DNA of 64,000 nucleotides from contig CAZUIM010000014.1 in assembly GCA_964620325.1 (NCBI GenBank), positions 5,544 to 69,543 of the forward strand. Direction: 5' to 3'. The first letter of the stretch is position 1, and the number at the start of each line of letters is the position of its first letter. Of this stretch, positions 17,036 through 26,025 are shown piece by piece. The position numbers and the translations under genes were made by a program. Source of the stretch: CAZMYM01 sp964620325 (GTDB taxonomy: Bacteria; Bipolaricaulota; Bipolaricaulia; UBA7950; UBA9294). A model generated the notes under the pieces. The model worked only from the letters and a program-made list of their open reading frames with translations, was not told the DNA's origin and made no database searches.

Positions 17036-17437
17036 GCGCCCCCGGAGGAGGAGGAGGGCGTTGCGGTTGTCGGAACAGCGCAGGACGACGAGACCGTTGG
17101 CCCCGTCGTCCGGGATGGTCGCGTGGAGCTCGTCGATCGCGATCTCCTTTCGCGCGAGAGCCTGGCTCATCCGGCTGAGAAACCCGGGATGATGCGGCAG
17201 TTCCATCAGGATGACGTCGCGTTCCTCGACAGAGAAGCCGGCCGTGCGCAACGCCTCCGCCGCGTGCGTCTGCGACGTGGTAACGAGCCGGAGACTGGCC
17301 GTCCCCCCGTTTCGTCGGACGACGACCGACAGGAGATTGATCCCCATGTCGCCAAGGAGGCGGGTCGCTTCGGCGACGAGGCCGATGCGGTCTTCCGTGT
17401 CGATGATGAGTTCGCTCTGTAGACGTACACTGATCAT
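17033..17437 (-). CDS. Tandem ACT-domain protein
   Basis: The 134-residue protein consists of two ACT domains (IIDTEDRIGLVAEATRLLGD and then MELPHHPGFLSRMSQALARK), with no catalytic domain. ACT domains bind amino acids or other small molecules and often regulate metabolism. A second protein of the same architecture is at 58297-58671 (it shares LPxHPGxL in the second domain). The ligand is unknown. It is convergent with the alpha-2-macroglobulin gene. Confidence 0.85.
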   Translation of the reverse strand: MISVRLQSELIIDTEDRIGLVAEATRLLGDMGINLLSVVVRRNGGTASLRLVTTSQTHAAEALRTAGFSVEERDVILMELPHHPGFLSRMSQALARKEIAIDELHATIPDDGANGLVVLRCSDNRNALLLLRGR

Positions 17438-17664
17438 ATCGATCGACTCACCCGTCCGCTGAACCTACACGACGCAGGATCTCGCCGCTCCACCGTAGCC
17501 GATCGTGATCGAGGCCGCCCGACGGCTGACCGATCGCCAAGGGACATGCGGTTCCAACGCACGACGCCGCAGACTCAACGCACCGACGGATCAGACAAAC
17601 GTCTCGATCGGCCCGCGGCCCGGTCCTTTCGCCCTTCGACTGGGCGATCTACTCTCGTCGCAGC

Positions 17665-20600
17665 ATGCTGGCGAGATCGAGGTGCTTCCGGGCGACCATC
17701 GCTTGGATGGCAATTGCCGTTTCCGTGTTCGGCCTCTCCTGCCGGGGGGATGTCGGAATCGACGTCCGCCCGGTCGAGCAGGAGGCCGCCCCGGGTCAGT
17801 TCGTCACGCCGGTCTTCGCATTGACCACCTCCGAACTCGACCCCGTCACGGTCTCGCTGACGCTCATCGCCCCCGCCGGGTGGCAGATCCTCGAGGTCCA
17901 GGAATCGATCATCGTTTCCCCGGAGGAAGAGGAGGCCGTCTTCGTGACGGTCATCGTTCCCTCCGACGCGGCCGCCGGCGCATATGAACTGACGCTCATC
18001 GCCGCCTCCGAGACCGATCCGACCGATCGAACGTCCGGCACCGCCGGGATCGTCGTCTCGCCGATCAACGAGATCGAACTGCTCGGCCCGGGTGGCACAA
18101 GCGCCGCGCCGGGAGGGGCCGTCGAGTACGAGTTCACGCTCGTCAATCGCGGGAACGCGCAAGATTCGGTGATCGTCGACGCCGTCTCGTCGCGCGGCTT
18201 GCCCGTCTCCCTCTCCGCGTCCGTCTTCGATCTTGCACCGCAGGAGCGGGCGACGATCGTCGCCCGCATCGACGTGCCGACCGGGAGCGACTCCGGTCAA
18301 GACGTGCTGACCGTCACCGCGACCTCGTCCCTCTACGGCAACGTCGGAGACGACGCCGTCGTCTTCACGACGATCCTCCCGCCGACCCCGGACGTCGTCG
18401 GCGGTTCGTTGATGGAGATCCTCCCGGGTCGCCTCAGGCTGTCGATCGATCGGGACGTCTTCGACGGTACGTTCGACAGCCGGTTGACCTTCTCCACCTC
18501 TGGCCGAGTCGTCGACGGGTATTTCTCGTCGTTCCTCAGCGTCAACGACCCGCTCGGCCCGGATCCGATCGACGTCACCTTGTACACGATCCTCTACCGC
18601 CGCGATCCGGCGGTGGTGATGCTCGGGAACGTCTCGAAGCGTCTCTCCGATCTCGTCGGTCTGACCTGCGAAGGAGGAAGCTTCGAGATCGACGACGAGC
18701 TGCTCGATCTGACCTTGGTCGCCGGGCTGAGCGGCGACGAAGCACGATTCGGTGGGCAGTTCGCCATGGGACCGGAAGTCGCCAACGTCGGATTCACCTT
18801 CTTCGACGCCCGGAGCCCGACGAGCCGACGAGCGATCGGCGGAGCGACCGCCGAGGCCGAGCCGCTGGAAGATTGGCGCATCTTCGCCGAGGCCGCTCTC
18901 GGAACCAACGACGGTCTCACGAGCCGCGCGTTCCTGTTCGGCACCGAAATCGACACCGCCGGCTACTTCCTGAACGGCGAGGCATTCTCCATCGGGACAG
19001 GCTTTCCGGGATCGGGCACCGACAGCGCAGGGATCCGCCTATCGCAACGCCTTCGGATGCCCGATCTCTCCCTCAGCCTCTCCCTGACGCACGAGTGGAA
19101 CAACGTCGTCCGAGATCCGCTCGAGTCGACACAGGTCGACGACGGGCTCGGCTTCAATCTCTCCGCGACACCGATCGAGGACGGACCGAAACTCTCGTCG
19201 ACGGTCGAGTTCGAGTGGAGCCGACTGGACGATCCAGCGCTGATGAGCGACGTCTACCTCCTCATCTCGATGGGAATTCGAGAGACGAGCGGGGTCTTCC
19301 CGTACACATTCTCGGGCGAGATCGAGGACCGGATCGACCTCGCATTCGGAGATCACACGAGAACGCTCACGTTCACCGAAGGCGTCGGCCTCTCCGTCGA
19401 CTCGTTCTACCTCTATCTCCAGCTGGAGCAAGAGAAATCGATCGACGTTCTCACCGACCTCGTCCTCGCCGGCGAGACGGAGGTCTCGATCCTCTTCCGG
19501 CCGGAGGGAACGCTTCACGAAGGATCGATCAGACTACAGAACACCGGCGATGCGTTCGACCTGTCCGTCTCGCTCGACATCCGCTTCACCGACTGGCTCG
19601 ACATCACGTTCGACGGATCGATTGCGTGGGATCGGGGTGACGCGGATCCGATCTCGTTCGGCTGGGGGATCACGTTCAACGCGGATCTCCAGATCCCGCT
19701 TCCGTTCCTCGTCACCAAAGGGAGAATCGAGGGTCGCCTGTTCGTCGACACCGACGGAGACGGCGTCTTCGGAACGGTCGATCGACCGATCGCAGGGGGA
19801 ATCCTCGCCGCCAATGGGACCGAGGTGTCGACCGACCAGACCGGCCTCTTCCGGTTCCCGCCGCTCGGCGCCGGCGACTACACGCTCGCCGTTCGCGCCG
19901 TTCCCTCCGACGCGTCCTCGGCGGAGCGACTCGACGTTCATGTCGCTCCCGGTCAGACAACGAGGGTCAAGATCCCGTTGCAGCCGATTCTGTCCGTGGA
20001 AGGAATCGTTTTCGAGGATGCGAACCAGGACGGGAGTCGGGCGGCCGACGAGGGCGGCTTCGCCGACGTTCGCGTCCTGTTCACCCGCGACGACGGACCG
20101 ACGCGGGCCGCGGTGACCGATACGTTCGGTCGCTTCGCCCTCGCCGACGTCGATCCGGGTTCGTATACGGTGTCGCTCGATCCGGCGACGCTCCCGGGGC
20201 GCTTCGTGTTCACGACCGAGCAGACGATCACGATCGATCTCGACGCGGCGGCGGACGGCCGGACCGAATTCGGAGGCTACATCCGGCCGCGAGAGGTGAT
20301 CATCACCTTCCAACCGCCGACCGCCGATTTCACGTTCACGCCGTCCGAGCCGACCGCCGGCGAGACGGTGACGTTCGACGGAACGCCTTCATTCGATTTC
20401 GACGGTGAGATTGTCTCATACGCCTGGGACTTCGACGGAGACTCGACCTTCGACGCAACCGACCCGATCGTCGAATGGACGTTCGCCTCCCCCGGTGACG
20501 CGTCCGTCGGACTGACGGTGACCGACGAGTCGGGGAACCAAGACACGCTCGTCCGAACGGTTCCCGTCGCCGAAGGCGCGCCGGCCGCCGAACCGGCCGC

Positions 20601-21468
20601 ATCGAGCTTCCAACCGCCGATCGCCGATTTCTCCTTCGCCCCCGAGTCGCCGAAGACCGGCGAGTCCGTCACGTTCGACGGAACGCTCTCGTTCGACTTC
20701 GACGGCCAGATCGCGTCCTACGCGTGGGATTTCGACGACGACGACGTGAGCGACGCCGCCGGCCCGACCGCGACCCAGTCCTTCTCCGCTACAGGCGCCT
20801 ACCCTGTCCGATTGACGGTGACAGACGACGGTGGGAACACGGACACGGTCGCCAAATCGGTCGAGGTTCTCGAACGGCCGACCGAGTCGGTCGACGTCCG
20901 ACCGACGCTCGTCCGCCCGACGGCCGATTTCTCCTACACCCCGGGCCGCCCGATCGTCGGCGAGCCGGTGACCTTCGACGCCTCGCCATCGTCCGATCCG
21001 GACGGAGAGATCGTCTCGTTCGCCTGGGATTTCGACGGGGACGGATCGACCGATGCCGCTGAACCGATCGTCGAGTATCCCTTCCCCTCCGTCGGCAGCT
21101 ACAGCGTGCGCCTGACCGTCACCGACGACAGCGGCATCTCGGACACCGTTCTCTACGTGATCCAAATCGACTCACCGTCCTTCGAGAACGGCGACGAGAC
21201 GATCCTTCCGCCCATCGCTTCGTTCGCTTTCTCCCCCGAGGCACCGTTCGCCGGCGAGCCGGTCGAGTTCAACGGGATGCTCTCGTTCGATTTCGACGGA
21301 ACGATTCTCGCGTACGCTTGGGATTTCGACAGCAACGGAGTGATCGACGCGACCGGACCGATCGTCCTCCACGTCTTCCCGAGTGCCGGCGACTACGCCG
21401 TCCGGCTGACCGTCACCGACGACGACGGGGCGACCGACACGGTCGTCCGAACGCTCACCGTCGAGTAA
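17665..21468 (+). CDS. Large secreted protein with NEW3/CARDB-like, SdrD-B-like and four PKD domains
   Basis: The 1267-residue protein has an N-terminal export signal (AIAVSVFGLSC; C26 is a possible but imperfect lipobox). Residues ~35-225 are two NEW3/CARDB-type beta domains (GGAVEYEFTLVNRGNAQDSV). Residues ~240-680 are beta-rich and not recognised. Two SdrD-B/CNA-B-like domains follow with Asp-rich, Ca2+-loop-like segments (FVDTDGDGVFGTVDRPIAGG; FEDANQDGSRAADEGGFADV). Four PKD domains follow at about 20310-20570, 20613-20870, 20913-21165 and 21207-21465 (each with AWDFD and LTVTD). It is likely a cell-surface structural or adhesion protein. No Shine-Dalgarno precedes the ATG. Confidence 0.85.
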   Translation: MLARSRCFRATIAWMAIAVSVFGLSCRGDVGIDVRPVEQEAAPGQFVTPVFALTTSELDPVTVSLTLIAPAGWQILEVQESIIVSPEEEEAVFVTVIVPSDAAAGAYELTLIAASETDPTDRTSGTAGIVVSPINEIELLGPGGTSAAPGGAVEYEFTLVNRGNAQDSVIVDAVSSRGLPVSLSASVFDLAPQERATIVARIDVPTGSDSGQDVLTVTATSSLYGNVGDDAVVFTTILPPTPDVVGGSLMEILPGRLRLSIDRDVFDGTFDSRLTFSTSGRVVDGYFSSFLSVNDPLGPDPIDVTLYTILYRRDPAVVMLGNVSKRLSDLVGLTCEGGSFEIDDELLDLTLVAGLSGDEARFGGQFAMGPEVANVGFTFFDARSPTSRRAIGGATAEAEPLEDWRIFAEAALGTNDGLTSRAFLFGTEIDTAGYFLNGEAFSIGTGFPGSGTDSAGIRLSQRLRMPDLSLSLSLTHEWNNVVRDPLESTQVDDGLGFNLSATPIEDGPKLSSTVEFEWSRLDDPALMSDVYLLISMGIRETSGVFPYTFSGEIEDRIDLAFGDHTRTLTFTEGVGLSVDSFYLYLQLEQEKSIDVLTDLVLAGETEVSILFRPEGTLHEGSIRLQNTGDAFDLSVSLDIRFTDWLDITFDGSIAWDRGDADPISFGWGITFNADLQIPLPFLVTKGRIEGRLFVDTDGDGVFGTVDRPIAGGILAANGTEVSTDQTGLFRFPPLGAGDYTLAVRAVPSDASSAERLDVHVAPGQTTRVKIPLQPILSVEGIVFEDANQDGSRAADEGGFADVRVLFTRDDGPTRAAVTDTFGRFALADVDPGSYTVSLDPATLPGRFVFTTEQTITIDLDAAADGRTEFGGYIRPREVIITFQPPTADFTFTPSEPTAGETVTFDGTPSFDFDGEIVSYAWDFDGDSTFDATDPIVEWTFASPGDASVGLTVTDESGNQDTLVRTVPVAEGAPAAEPAASSFQPPIADFSFAPESPKTGESVTFDGTLSFDFDGQIASYAWDFDDDDVSDAAGPTATQSFSATGAYPVRLTVTDDGGNTDTVAKSVEVLERPTESVDVRPTLVRPTADFSYTPGRPIVGEPVTFDASPSSDPDGEIVSFAWDFDGDGSTDAAEPIVEYPFPSVGSYSVRLTVTDDSGISDTVLYVIQIDSPSFENGDETILPPIASFAFSPEAPFAGEPVEFNGMLSFDFDGTILAYAWDFDSNGVIDATGPIVLHVFPSAGDYAVRLTVTDDDGATDTVVRTLTVE

Positions 21469-21517
21469 GCACGCCCGCATTGGGCACTTCGTGAACGCTT
21501 CACGGGGCCGTCGTTTG

Positions 21518-21547
21518 TTGACAGAATCCACGCCCCTTCCGTACCAT
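21518..21547 (+). promoter_or_regulatory. Promoter of the mbh hydrogenase operon
   Basis: TTGACA (21518-21523, perfect -35), 18 bp, TACCAT (21542-21547). The leader would be about 55 nt, ending in GGGAGGG before mbhA. An inverted repeat overlaps the -10 and start site (next entry). Confidence 0.65.
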
Positions 21548-21565
21548 CCGTCTGCCCGACGGATG
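21545..21565. promoter_or_regulatory. 8-bp palindrome over the mbh promoter -10/start site (operator candidate)
   Basis: CATCCGTC (21545-21552), 5-nt loop TGCCC, GACGGATG (21558-21565). The left arm shares three bases with the -10 hexamer and the rest covers the expected start site. This is where a repressor would block polymerase; in RNA it could only form a hairpin at the extreme 5' end. Confidence 0.5.
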
Positions 21566-21609
21566 CTCCGCCGGGCTGTCTACCAGATTGCCGTATCGGG
21601 AGGGTGGGA

Positions 21610-22134
21610 ATGCTCGCTACTCTGGTTACTGCGGCCGTTGCCTACATCTTCTACCTTCTGATGACGCTGGGAAGCGGGACGGTCGGCGCGTGGAGCCCGG
21701 AGGAACTCGTCGCCGGCGCCGTTCTGTCGGTCATCGCCGGTGCTATCGCCGGTCGCATTGCGCTCGGGCGGGGAGCGACGCACGGGAAGAACCCGTATCG
21801 GATGCTCAACCCGCTCCGCATTCTGACCTTCCTGGTCTACGTCATCGGGCCGTTCTTCTGGGCAATGGCGAAAGCGAATCTCGACGTCGCCTACCGCGTG
21901 ATCACCGGGAGGATCCGTCCGGGCATCGTCCGGATCTCCCCGGGACTGAAGACCGAGCTCGGCGTGACCCTGCTCGCCAACTCCATCACGCTCACGCCGG
22001 GGACGTTGTCGGTCGATGTCGACGACGAATCGGGAGACCTATTCGTCCACTGGATCAACGTCACCGACCCGGAGCCAACGTGCAGGGCAGTGTGCGGACG
22101 GTTCGCAGACTGGGCGAGGAGGATCGCGGAATGA
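21610..22134 (+). CDS. mbhA: Membrane-bound hydrogenase subunit MbhA (MrpE-like antiporter subunit)
   Basis: The 174-residue MnhE/MrpE-type membrane protein starts at ATG 21610 (GGGAGGGTGGGA upstream; a GTG at 21604 is less likely). Hydrophobic helices lie at the N-terminus (LVTAAVAYIFYLLM) and near residue 75. The MrpE block KTELGVTLLANSITLTPGTL is followed by a soluble domain. It belongs to the Na+/H+ antiporter part of the complex and is the first gene of a 14-gene operon. It overlaps the next gene by ATGA. Confidence 0.92.
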   Translation: MLATLVTAAVAYIFYLLMTLGSGTVGAWSPEELVAGAVLSVIAGAIAGRIALGRGATHGKNPYRMLNPLRILTFLVYVIGPFFWAMAKANLDVAYRVITGRIRPGIVRISPGLKTELGVTLLANSITLTPGTLSVDVDDESGDLFVHWINVTDPEPTCRAVCGRFADWARRIAE

Positions 22135-22397
22135 TCGTCGAACCGATCGTCTTCCTCGTCGTCGCGATGTGCTTCGCGTTCTTCACGCTGTTCAGCCTGG
22201 TTCGAATCGGTCTGGGTCCCACAGTCGCAGACCGCGTCGTCGGGCTCGACACGCTGAACACGATGGTCGTCGGCACGATGATCGTACTGGGCGCGGCGTT
22301 CGACCAGGTGGTATTCGTCGACGTCGCCATCATCTACGCGCTTCTCTCGTTCATCGGAACGCTCTACGTGGCGCGGTACTTGGAGAGGGGGCTGTGA
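22131..22397 (+). CDS. mbhB: MbhB (MrpF-like antiporter subunit)
   Basis: 88 residues, three membrane helices, with the MrpF core RIGLGPTVADRVVGLDTLNT in the middle. MrpF-type subunits form part of the ion-translocating module next to MrpE and MrpG. The start overlaps the mbhA stop; the stop shares one base with the mbhC start. Confidence 0.92.
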   Translation: MIVEPIVFLVVAMCFAFFTLFSLVRIGLGPTVADRVVGLDTLNTMVVGTMIVLGAAFDQVVFVDVAIIYALLSFIGTLYVARYLERGL

Positions 22398-22732
22398 TGT
22401 CGATCTTGATCTACGTTCTGCTCGGCATCAGTGTGCTGTTCAGCGGACTCGGTGCGGTCGCCCTCGTTCGTTTTCCCGACGTGTACACGCGGCTCCACGG
22501 AGCGACGAAGTGTACAACGTTCGGGTCAATCTTCACGGCGGCCGCGGTGGTCGTCTACGGCTTCGCGCGGGGAGGTGCGGCGTACAACACGCTCGCCATC
22601 CACACGATCGTGGCGCTGATCGCGATCCTCGTCACCAATCCAACCGGATCACATGCGATCGCCCGCGCGGCGCACCGAAGCGGGGTCAAACCAAAGCAGG
22701 CCGTCGTCGACCGATTGGAGGAGCGGTCATGA
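22397..22732 (+). CDS. mbhC: MbhC (MrpG-like antiporter subunit)
   Basis: 111 residues with three membrane helices. It contains the MrpG/PhaG signature VRFPDVYTRLHGATKCTTFG, a cytoplasmic loop conserved in cation antiporters. The tail is basic and soluble. TGATG coupling to mbhB and ATGA coupling to mbhD. Confidence 0.93.
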   Translation: MSILIYVLLGISVLFSGLGAVALVRFPDVYTRLHGATKCTTFGSIFTAAAVVVYGFARGGAAYNTLAIHTIVALIAILVTNPTGSHAIARAAHRSGVKPKQAVVDRLEERS

Positions 22733-22977
22733 TCGAGAGCATTCTTCACGTCATCGTTCTCGTGCTGATCGTCGCCGGGGCCGCCCTCGCCGTCTGGTTC
22801 AAGGACCTCCTCTCGTCGGTCCTCGCCTTGGCGGCAGCGAGCCTGCTGGTATCACTCGAGTTCTACATTCTGCAAGCGCCGGACGTCGCCATCGCGGAGG
22901 CCGGAATCGGCGCCGCATTGACGACGGCGATCTACGTCATCGCTCTCCGACGAACGAGGCGAAAGGAGGAGGAATGA
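22729..22977 (+). CDS. mbhD: MbhD (DUF4040-type hydrogenase/antiporter subunit)
   Basis: 82 residues, three membrane helices. The block LLSSVLALAAASLLVSLEFY followed by LQAPDVAIAEAGIGAALTTA is the MbhD/DUF4040 signature, also found at the C-terminus of MrpA. In Mrp systems this segment is fused to MrpA; a separate short gene is the Mbh arrangement. Confidence 0.9.
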   Translation: MIESILHVIVLVLIVAGAALAVWFKDLLSSVLALAAASLLVSLEFYILQAPDVAIAEAGIGAALTTAIYVIALRRTRRKEEE

Positions 22978-23249
22978 GAAGGGCTGCACTGCTGGTCGCG
23001 TTCCTGTTCGTCTCTGCGTTCCTCCTTCTCGCCGCGACCTCGATCCGCCCGTTCGGTGTGCCGAACGACGCGGCGATGGACGACTACTTCATCGCCAACG
23101 CGCAGGGCGAGGTCGCCGCGAACAACGTCGTCACCGCCGTCGTCTTCGACTATCGAGGATTCGACACGCTCGGCGAGGCGACCGTCCTGTTCGCCGCCGT
23201 CGTCGGCGTGATGGCGCTGTTCCGGAAGCTTCGGGAGGACGAGCGATGA
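22974..23249 (+). CDS. mbhE: MbhE (hydrogenase/antiporter subunit)
   Basis: 91 residues: an N-terminal membrane helix, a short extracytoplasmic loop (DDYFIANAQGEVAANNVVTA) and a second helix. The block VVFDYRGFDTLGEATVLF is the MbhE hallmark and corresponds to the extreme C-terminus of MrpA. Overlaps mbhD and mbhF by ATGA. Confidence 0.9.
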   Translation: MRRAALLVAFLFVSAFLLLAATSIRPFGVPNDAAMDDYFIANAQGEVAANNVVTAVVFDYRGFDTLGEATVLFAAVVGVMALFRKLREDER

Positions 23250-23728
23250 ACGAACATGGAATGTCGGTCATCGTCCGAACCGTGACTCGCCTCATCTACG
23301 GGCTGGCCATCGTGTTCGGGTTCTACGTGATCATGCACGGTCATCTGACCCCCGGAGGCGGGTTTCAGGGCGGAGCGATCGTCGCGAGCGCCTTCGCTCT
23401 ACTCCTCGTCGCCTTCGGCGCGGCCGGGCTGAAGGGGCGGCTGAATGAACACCTTCTTCAGACCCTCGAAGAGATCGGCGCCCTCGCCTTTCTCGGACTC
23501 GCCTTCGCCGGCATCGGAACGGTCTTCTTCTACAACCTCCTGGCGAACTCGGGCGGGGCGCTGTTCGGAGCGACGATCCAGAACCCCGGCCTGCCCAACG
23601 ACGGGGTGTTCAACGCCGGGGGAATGGTCCCGCTGATGAATTGGGCCGTCGGGCTGAAGGTCCTAACCGGGATTGCCAGCATCGTGATCATGATGCTCAT
23701 CGGCGCCCGCAAGGAGGAAACCGAATGA
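23246..23728 (+). CDS. mbhF: MbhF (MrpB-like antiporter subunit)
   Basis: 160 residues, four membrane helices, MnhB/MrpB family. The hallmark GHLTPGGGFQGGAIVASAFA is at residues ~32-51 and a second Gly-rich segment lies near NPGLPNDGVFNAGG. In Mrp/Mbh complexes this subunit lies next to the MrpC and MrpD homologues. Confidence 0.93.
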   Translation: MNEHGMSVIVRTVTRLIYGLAIVFGFYVIMHGHLTPGGGFQGGAIVASAFALLLVAFGAAGLKGRLNEHLLQTLEEIGALAFLGLAFAGIGTVFFYNLLANSGGALFGATIQNPGLPNDGVFNAGGMVPLMNWAVGLKVLTGIASIVIMMLIGARKEETE

Positions 23729-24075
23729 GCGTGGGCAACTTTCCTTTCGTCATCGCAGCGCTCCTCGTCGCCTTCGGCATCTACGCGCTGCTGTTCAAGC
23801 GCAATCTGATCAAGATGGTGATCGGCATCTCGCTCGTCGAGACCGGCGTGAACCTGTTCTTGGTCATGCTTGGCTATCGAAGCGGAGGCGCGGCGCCGAT
23901 CTACACATACGCACCGGCCGGAGAGAGGATGGTCCTGCCGACGCCGCAAGCGCTGACTCTGACGAGCATCGTCATCGGTCTCGCCACGACGGCGCTCCTC
24001 CTCTCGTTCGCTGTCTTCGTCCACCGTCACTACGGAACGCTGGACGTTCGAAAGATAAAGGAGCTGAGAGGATGA
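23725..24075 (+). CDS. mbhG: MbhG (MrpC/NuoK-like subunit)
   Basis: 116 residues with three membrane helices of the NuoK/MrpC fold. LIKMVIGISLVETGVNLFLV holds the conserved membrane Glu of this family, and QALTLTSIVIGLATTALLLS is the third helix. It contributes a charged residue to the central ion path between the antiporter modules. Confidence 0.93.
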   Translation: MSVGNFPFVIAALLVAFGIYALLFKRNLIKMVIGISLVETGVNLFLVMLGYRSGGAAPIYTYAPAGERMVLPTPQALTLTSIVIGLATTALLLSFAVFVHRHYGTLDVRKIKELRG

Positions 24076-25676
24076 ACGCACTCACCGTTCACGCGCCCGT
24101 CCTCCTCGTCGCCGTCCCGTTGCTCGGCGCGTTTGCCGTTCCGCTCGTCGGGAAGCTCGGACGGGGTGCACGGGACGTCTTCGCCGGCCTGATCGTCGCC
24201 GCCACGGCGGCCCTCGCCGGACTCCTCGCAGCCGATTTCTTCGCCGGAAGTGGAGCACCGAACGTGTACGTTCTCGGCGGAAGCCTTCCGCTCCCCTCGG
24301 GAATGGCGGTTCCGATTCGGATCCTCCTCGAAGTCGACGGGATGAGCGCCTTCATGACGCTCGTCACCGCTCTCGTCACGCTGGCCGCGGCCTACTTCAG
24401 CTTCTCGTATTGGCGCAATCGGTCCGGTGGGAGCATGTACTTCAGCCTGCTCTTGCTCCTGACCGCCGGGATCTTCGGCATGGAGCTGACCGGCGACATG
24501 TTCAACTTCTTCGTCTTCCTCGAGATCACGTCGATCGCCGCCTGCGGACTGATCGGATTCCGCGTCTGGTTGAAGAGGTCGCAGGAGGCGGGGTTCAAGG
24601 TCATGACGCTCTACACGCTGTCGGGCCTGTTCGTCCTCCTCGCGGTCGCTCTTCTCTACGGGCGGCACGGCGGACTGAACATCGCCTTCCTCGCCGGTCA
24701 GATCGGAGCCGCCGGAGCGAGTCTGATCGACAAGGTCGCCCTCGGTCTCCTGTTGACCGGTCTGGCGATGAAGGCCGGAGCCGTCCCGCTGCACATGTGG
24801 GCCCCCGATGCCTACGGGGAGGCCCCGGCTCCGACCTCGGCCGTCCTCGTTGCCAACAGCCAGGCGAGCCTCTACGGGCTCTTTAGGGTCCTGTTCACGC
24901 TGTTCGGCGTCGGTTCCGCGCTGTCGACCAATGGGTGGATCCTGATCGTCTTCGCCGTCCTGACGATCTTCGTCGGGGTGACGATGGCCCTGGTTCAGAG
25001 CGACATCAAACGGCTGATCGCCTACGGCGCCGTCTCGCAGATCGGCTACATGCTCCTCGGCGTCGGCGTCGGCCTCGTGCGCCGAGCGACGCTCGTCGCC
25101 GGCGGGGCCGCGTTGACGGACAGCGCTGACGCGCTCGATTTCGGCTTCGTCGCGATGCAAGGCGGCATCTTCCACATGCTGAACGACGCCGCATGCATCG
25201 GGCTCCTCTTCCTGACGACCGGGGCGGTCGTCAGGGCGAGCGGGACACGAGATCTGAACAAGATGGGGGGACTGGCACACCGGATGATGTGGACGACGGT
25301 CTTCTTCATCATCGGCGCGTTCGCCCTCGCCGGCGTTCCGCCGTTCAACGGGTTCGCGTCCAAATTCCTCATCTACGAGGCGTCGTTCCAGCTCAGCCCG
25401 TTCCTGTCGGTGATCGCGATCCTGTCGAGCATCATGCTTCTCGCCGTCTTCGTCAAGGCGTTCCAGGGCGCGTTCCTCGGGTCGAAGGAGGGACTGCCGC
25501 CGACGGCCGGCGAGGCCCCGCTCGGAATGTTGATTCCGATGGCGTTCCTCGCCCTCGTCGTGATCGCACTCGGTCTCTTCCCCGGCTTCTTCGTCGACAA
25601 AATCGTCACACCGGCCGCCAAGGCGCTGTGGACCGGACGCGAAGCGTACATCGGTGCCGTCCTAGGAGGTGGATAG
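24072..25676 (+). CDS. mbhH: MbhH (MrpD/NuoN-like ion-translocating subunit)
   Basis: 534 residues, about 14 membrane helices, proton-conducting antiporter family. The key charged residues of the family are present: E151 in FNFFVFLEITSIA, K234 and H241 in MKAGAVPLHMWAPDAYGE, and a later Lys in MALVQSDIKRLIAYGAVSQI. It is the main ion-pumping subunit of the Mbh membrane arm. There is only one such subunit in the operon, as in Mbh and unlike Mrp systems, which have both MrpA and MrpD. Confidence 0.95.
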   Translation: MNALTVHAPVLLVAVPLLGAFAVPLVGKLGRGARDVFAGLIVAATAALAGLLAADFFAGSGAPNVYVLGGSLPLPSGMAVPIRILLEVDGMSAFMTLVTALVTLAAAYFSFSYWRNRSGGSMYFSLLLLLTAGIFGMELTGDMFNFFVFLEITSIAACGLIGFRVWLKRSQEAGFKVMTLYTLSGLFVLLAVALLYGRHGGLNIAFLAGQIGAAGASLIDKVALGLLLTGLAMKAGAVPLHMWAPDAYGEAPAPTSAVLVANSQASLYGLFRVLFTLFGVGSALSTNGWILIVFAVLTIFVGVTMALVQSDIKRLIAYGAVSQIGYMLLGVGVGLVRRATLVAGGAALTDSADALDFGFVAMQGGIFHMLNDAACIGLLFLTTGAVVRASGTRDLNKMGGLAHRMMWTTVFFIIGAFALAGVPPFNGFASKFLIYEASFQLSPFLSVIAILSSIMLLAVFVKAFQGAFLGSKEGLPPTAGEAPLGMLIPMAFLALVVIALGLFPGFFVDKIVTPAAKALWTGREAYIGAVLGGG

Positions 25677-25678
25677 CG

Positions 25679-26020
25679 ATGGGAGGAATCAATTCCGGTT
25701 TCGGTGCGTGGAATCCGATCGCCTGGACGCTCCTCTTCCTAGGCATTCTGGTCATCGGGCTCTTCGTCCGTTCGCGAGGTCGAAAGGACTACAAACGCGG
25801 AACCGACCAGGCTCAGCCGTTCCTGTCGGGAAACCCCGCGCCGGAGGCGGTGGAGGCTCTGCACGTCCGCGGAGATAGCCTGTACTGGGGAATGATCCAC
25901 GGCCTGTCCGGGTACTACGACCGCGTCCGTGCTTGGCACACCGGGATCTTGAGTGACTACGTGGCATGGTTCATCGGCGCCCTCGGGCTGATCTTCGTCA
26001 TCTTGATCTGGATTGGGTGA
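25679..26020 (+). CDS. mbhI: MbhI (hydrogenase membrane linker subunit)
   Basis: 113 residues with an N-terminal and a C-terminal membrane helix separated by a polar segment (LSGNPAPEAVEALHVRGDSL). The position between mbhH and mbhJ, the size, and the two-helix layout match MbhI, which ties the antiporter part to the hydrogenase part. GGAGGTGG lies 7 nt before the ATG. Confidence 0.87.
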   Translation: MGGINSGFGAWNPIAWTLLFLGILVIGLFVRSRGRKDYKRGTDQAQPFLSGNPAPEAVEALHVRGDSLYWGMIHGLSGYYDRVRAWHTGILSDYVAWFIGALGLIFVILIWIG

Positions 26021-26025
26021 GACGT

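Noticed and set aside
21545..21565. Riboswitch in the mbh leader
   Set aside because: Only a single short hairpin is visible, it overlaps the promoter, and the leader is too short for a known riboswitch.
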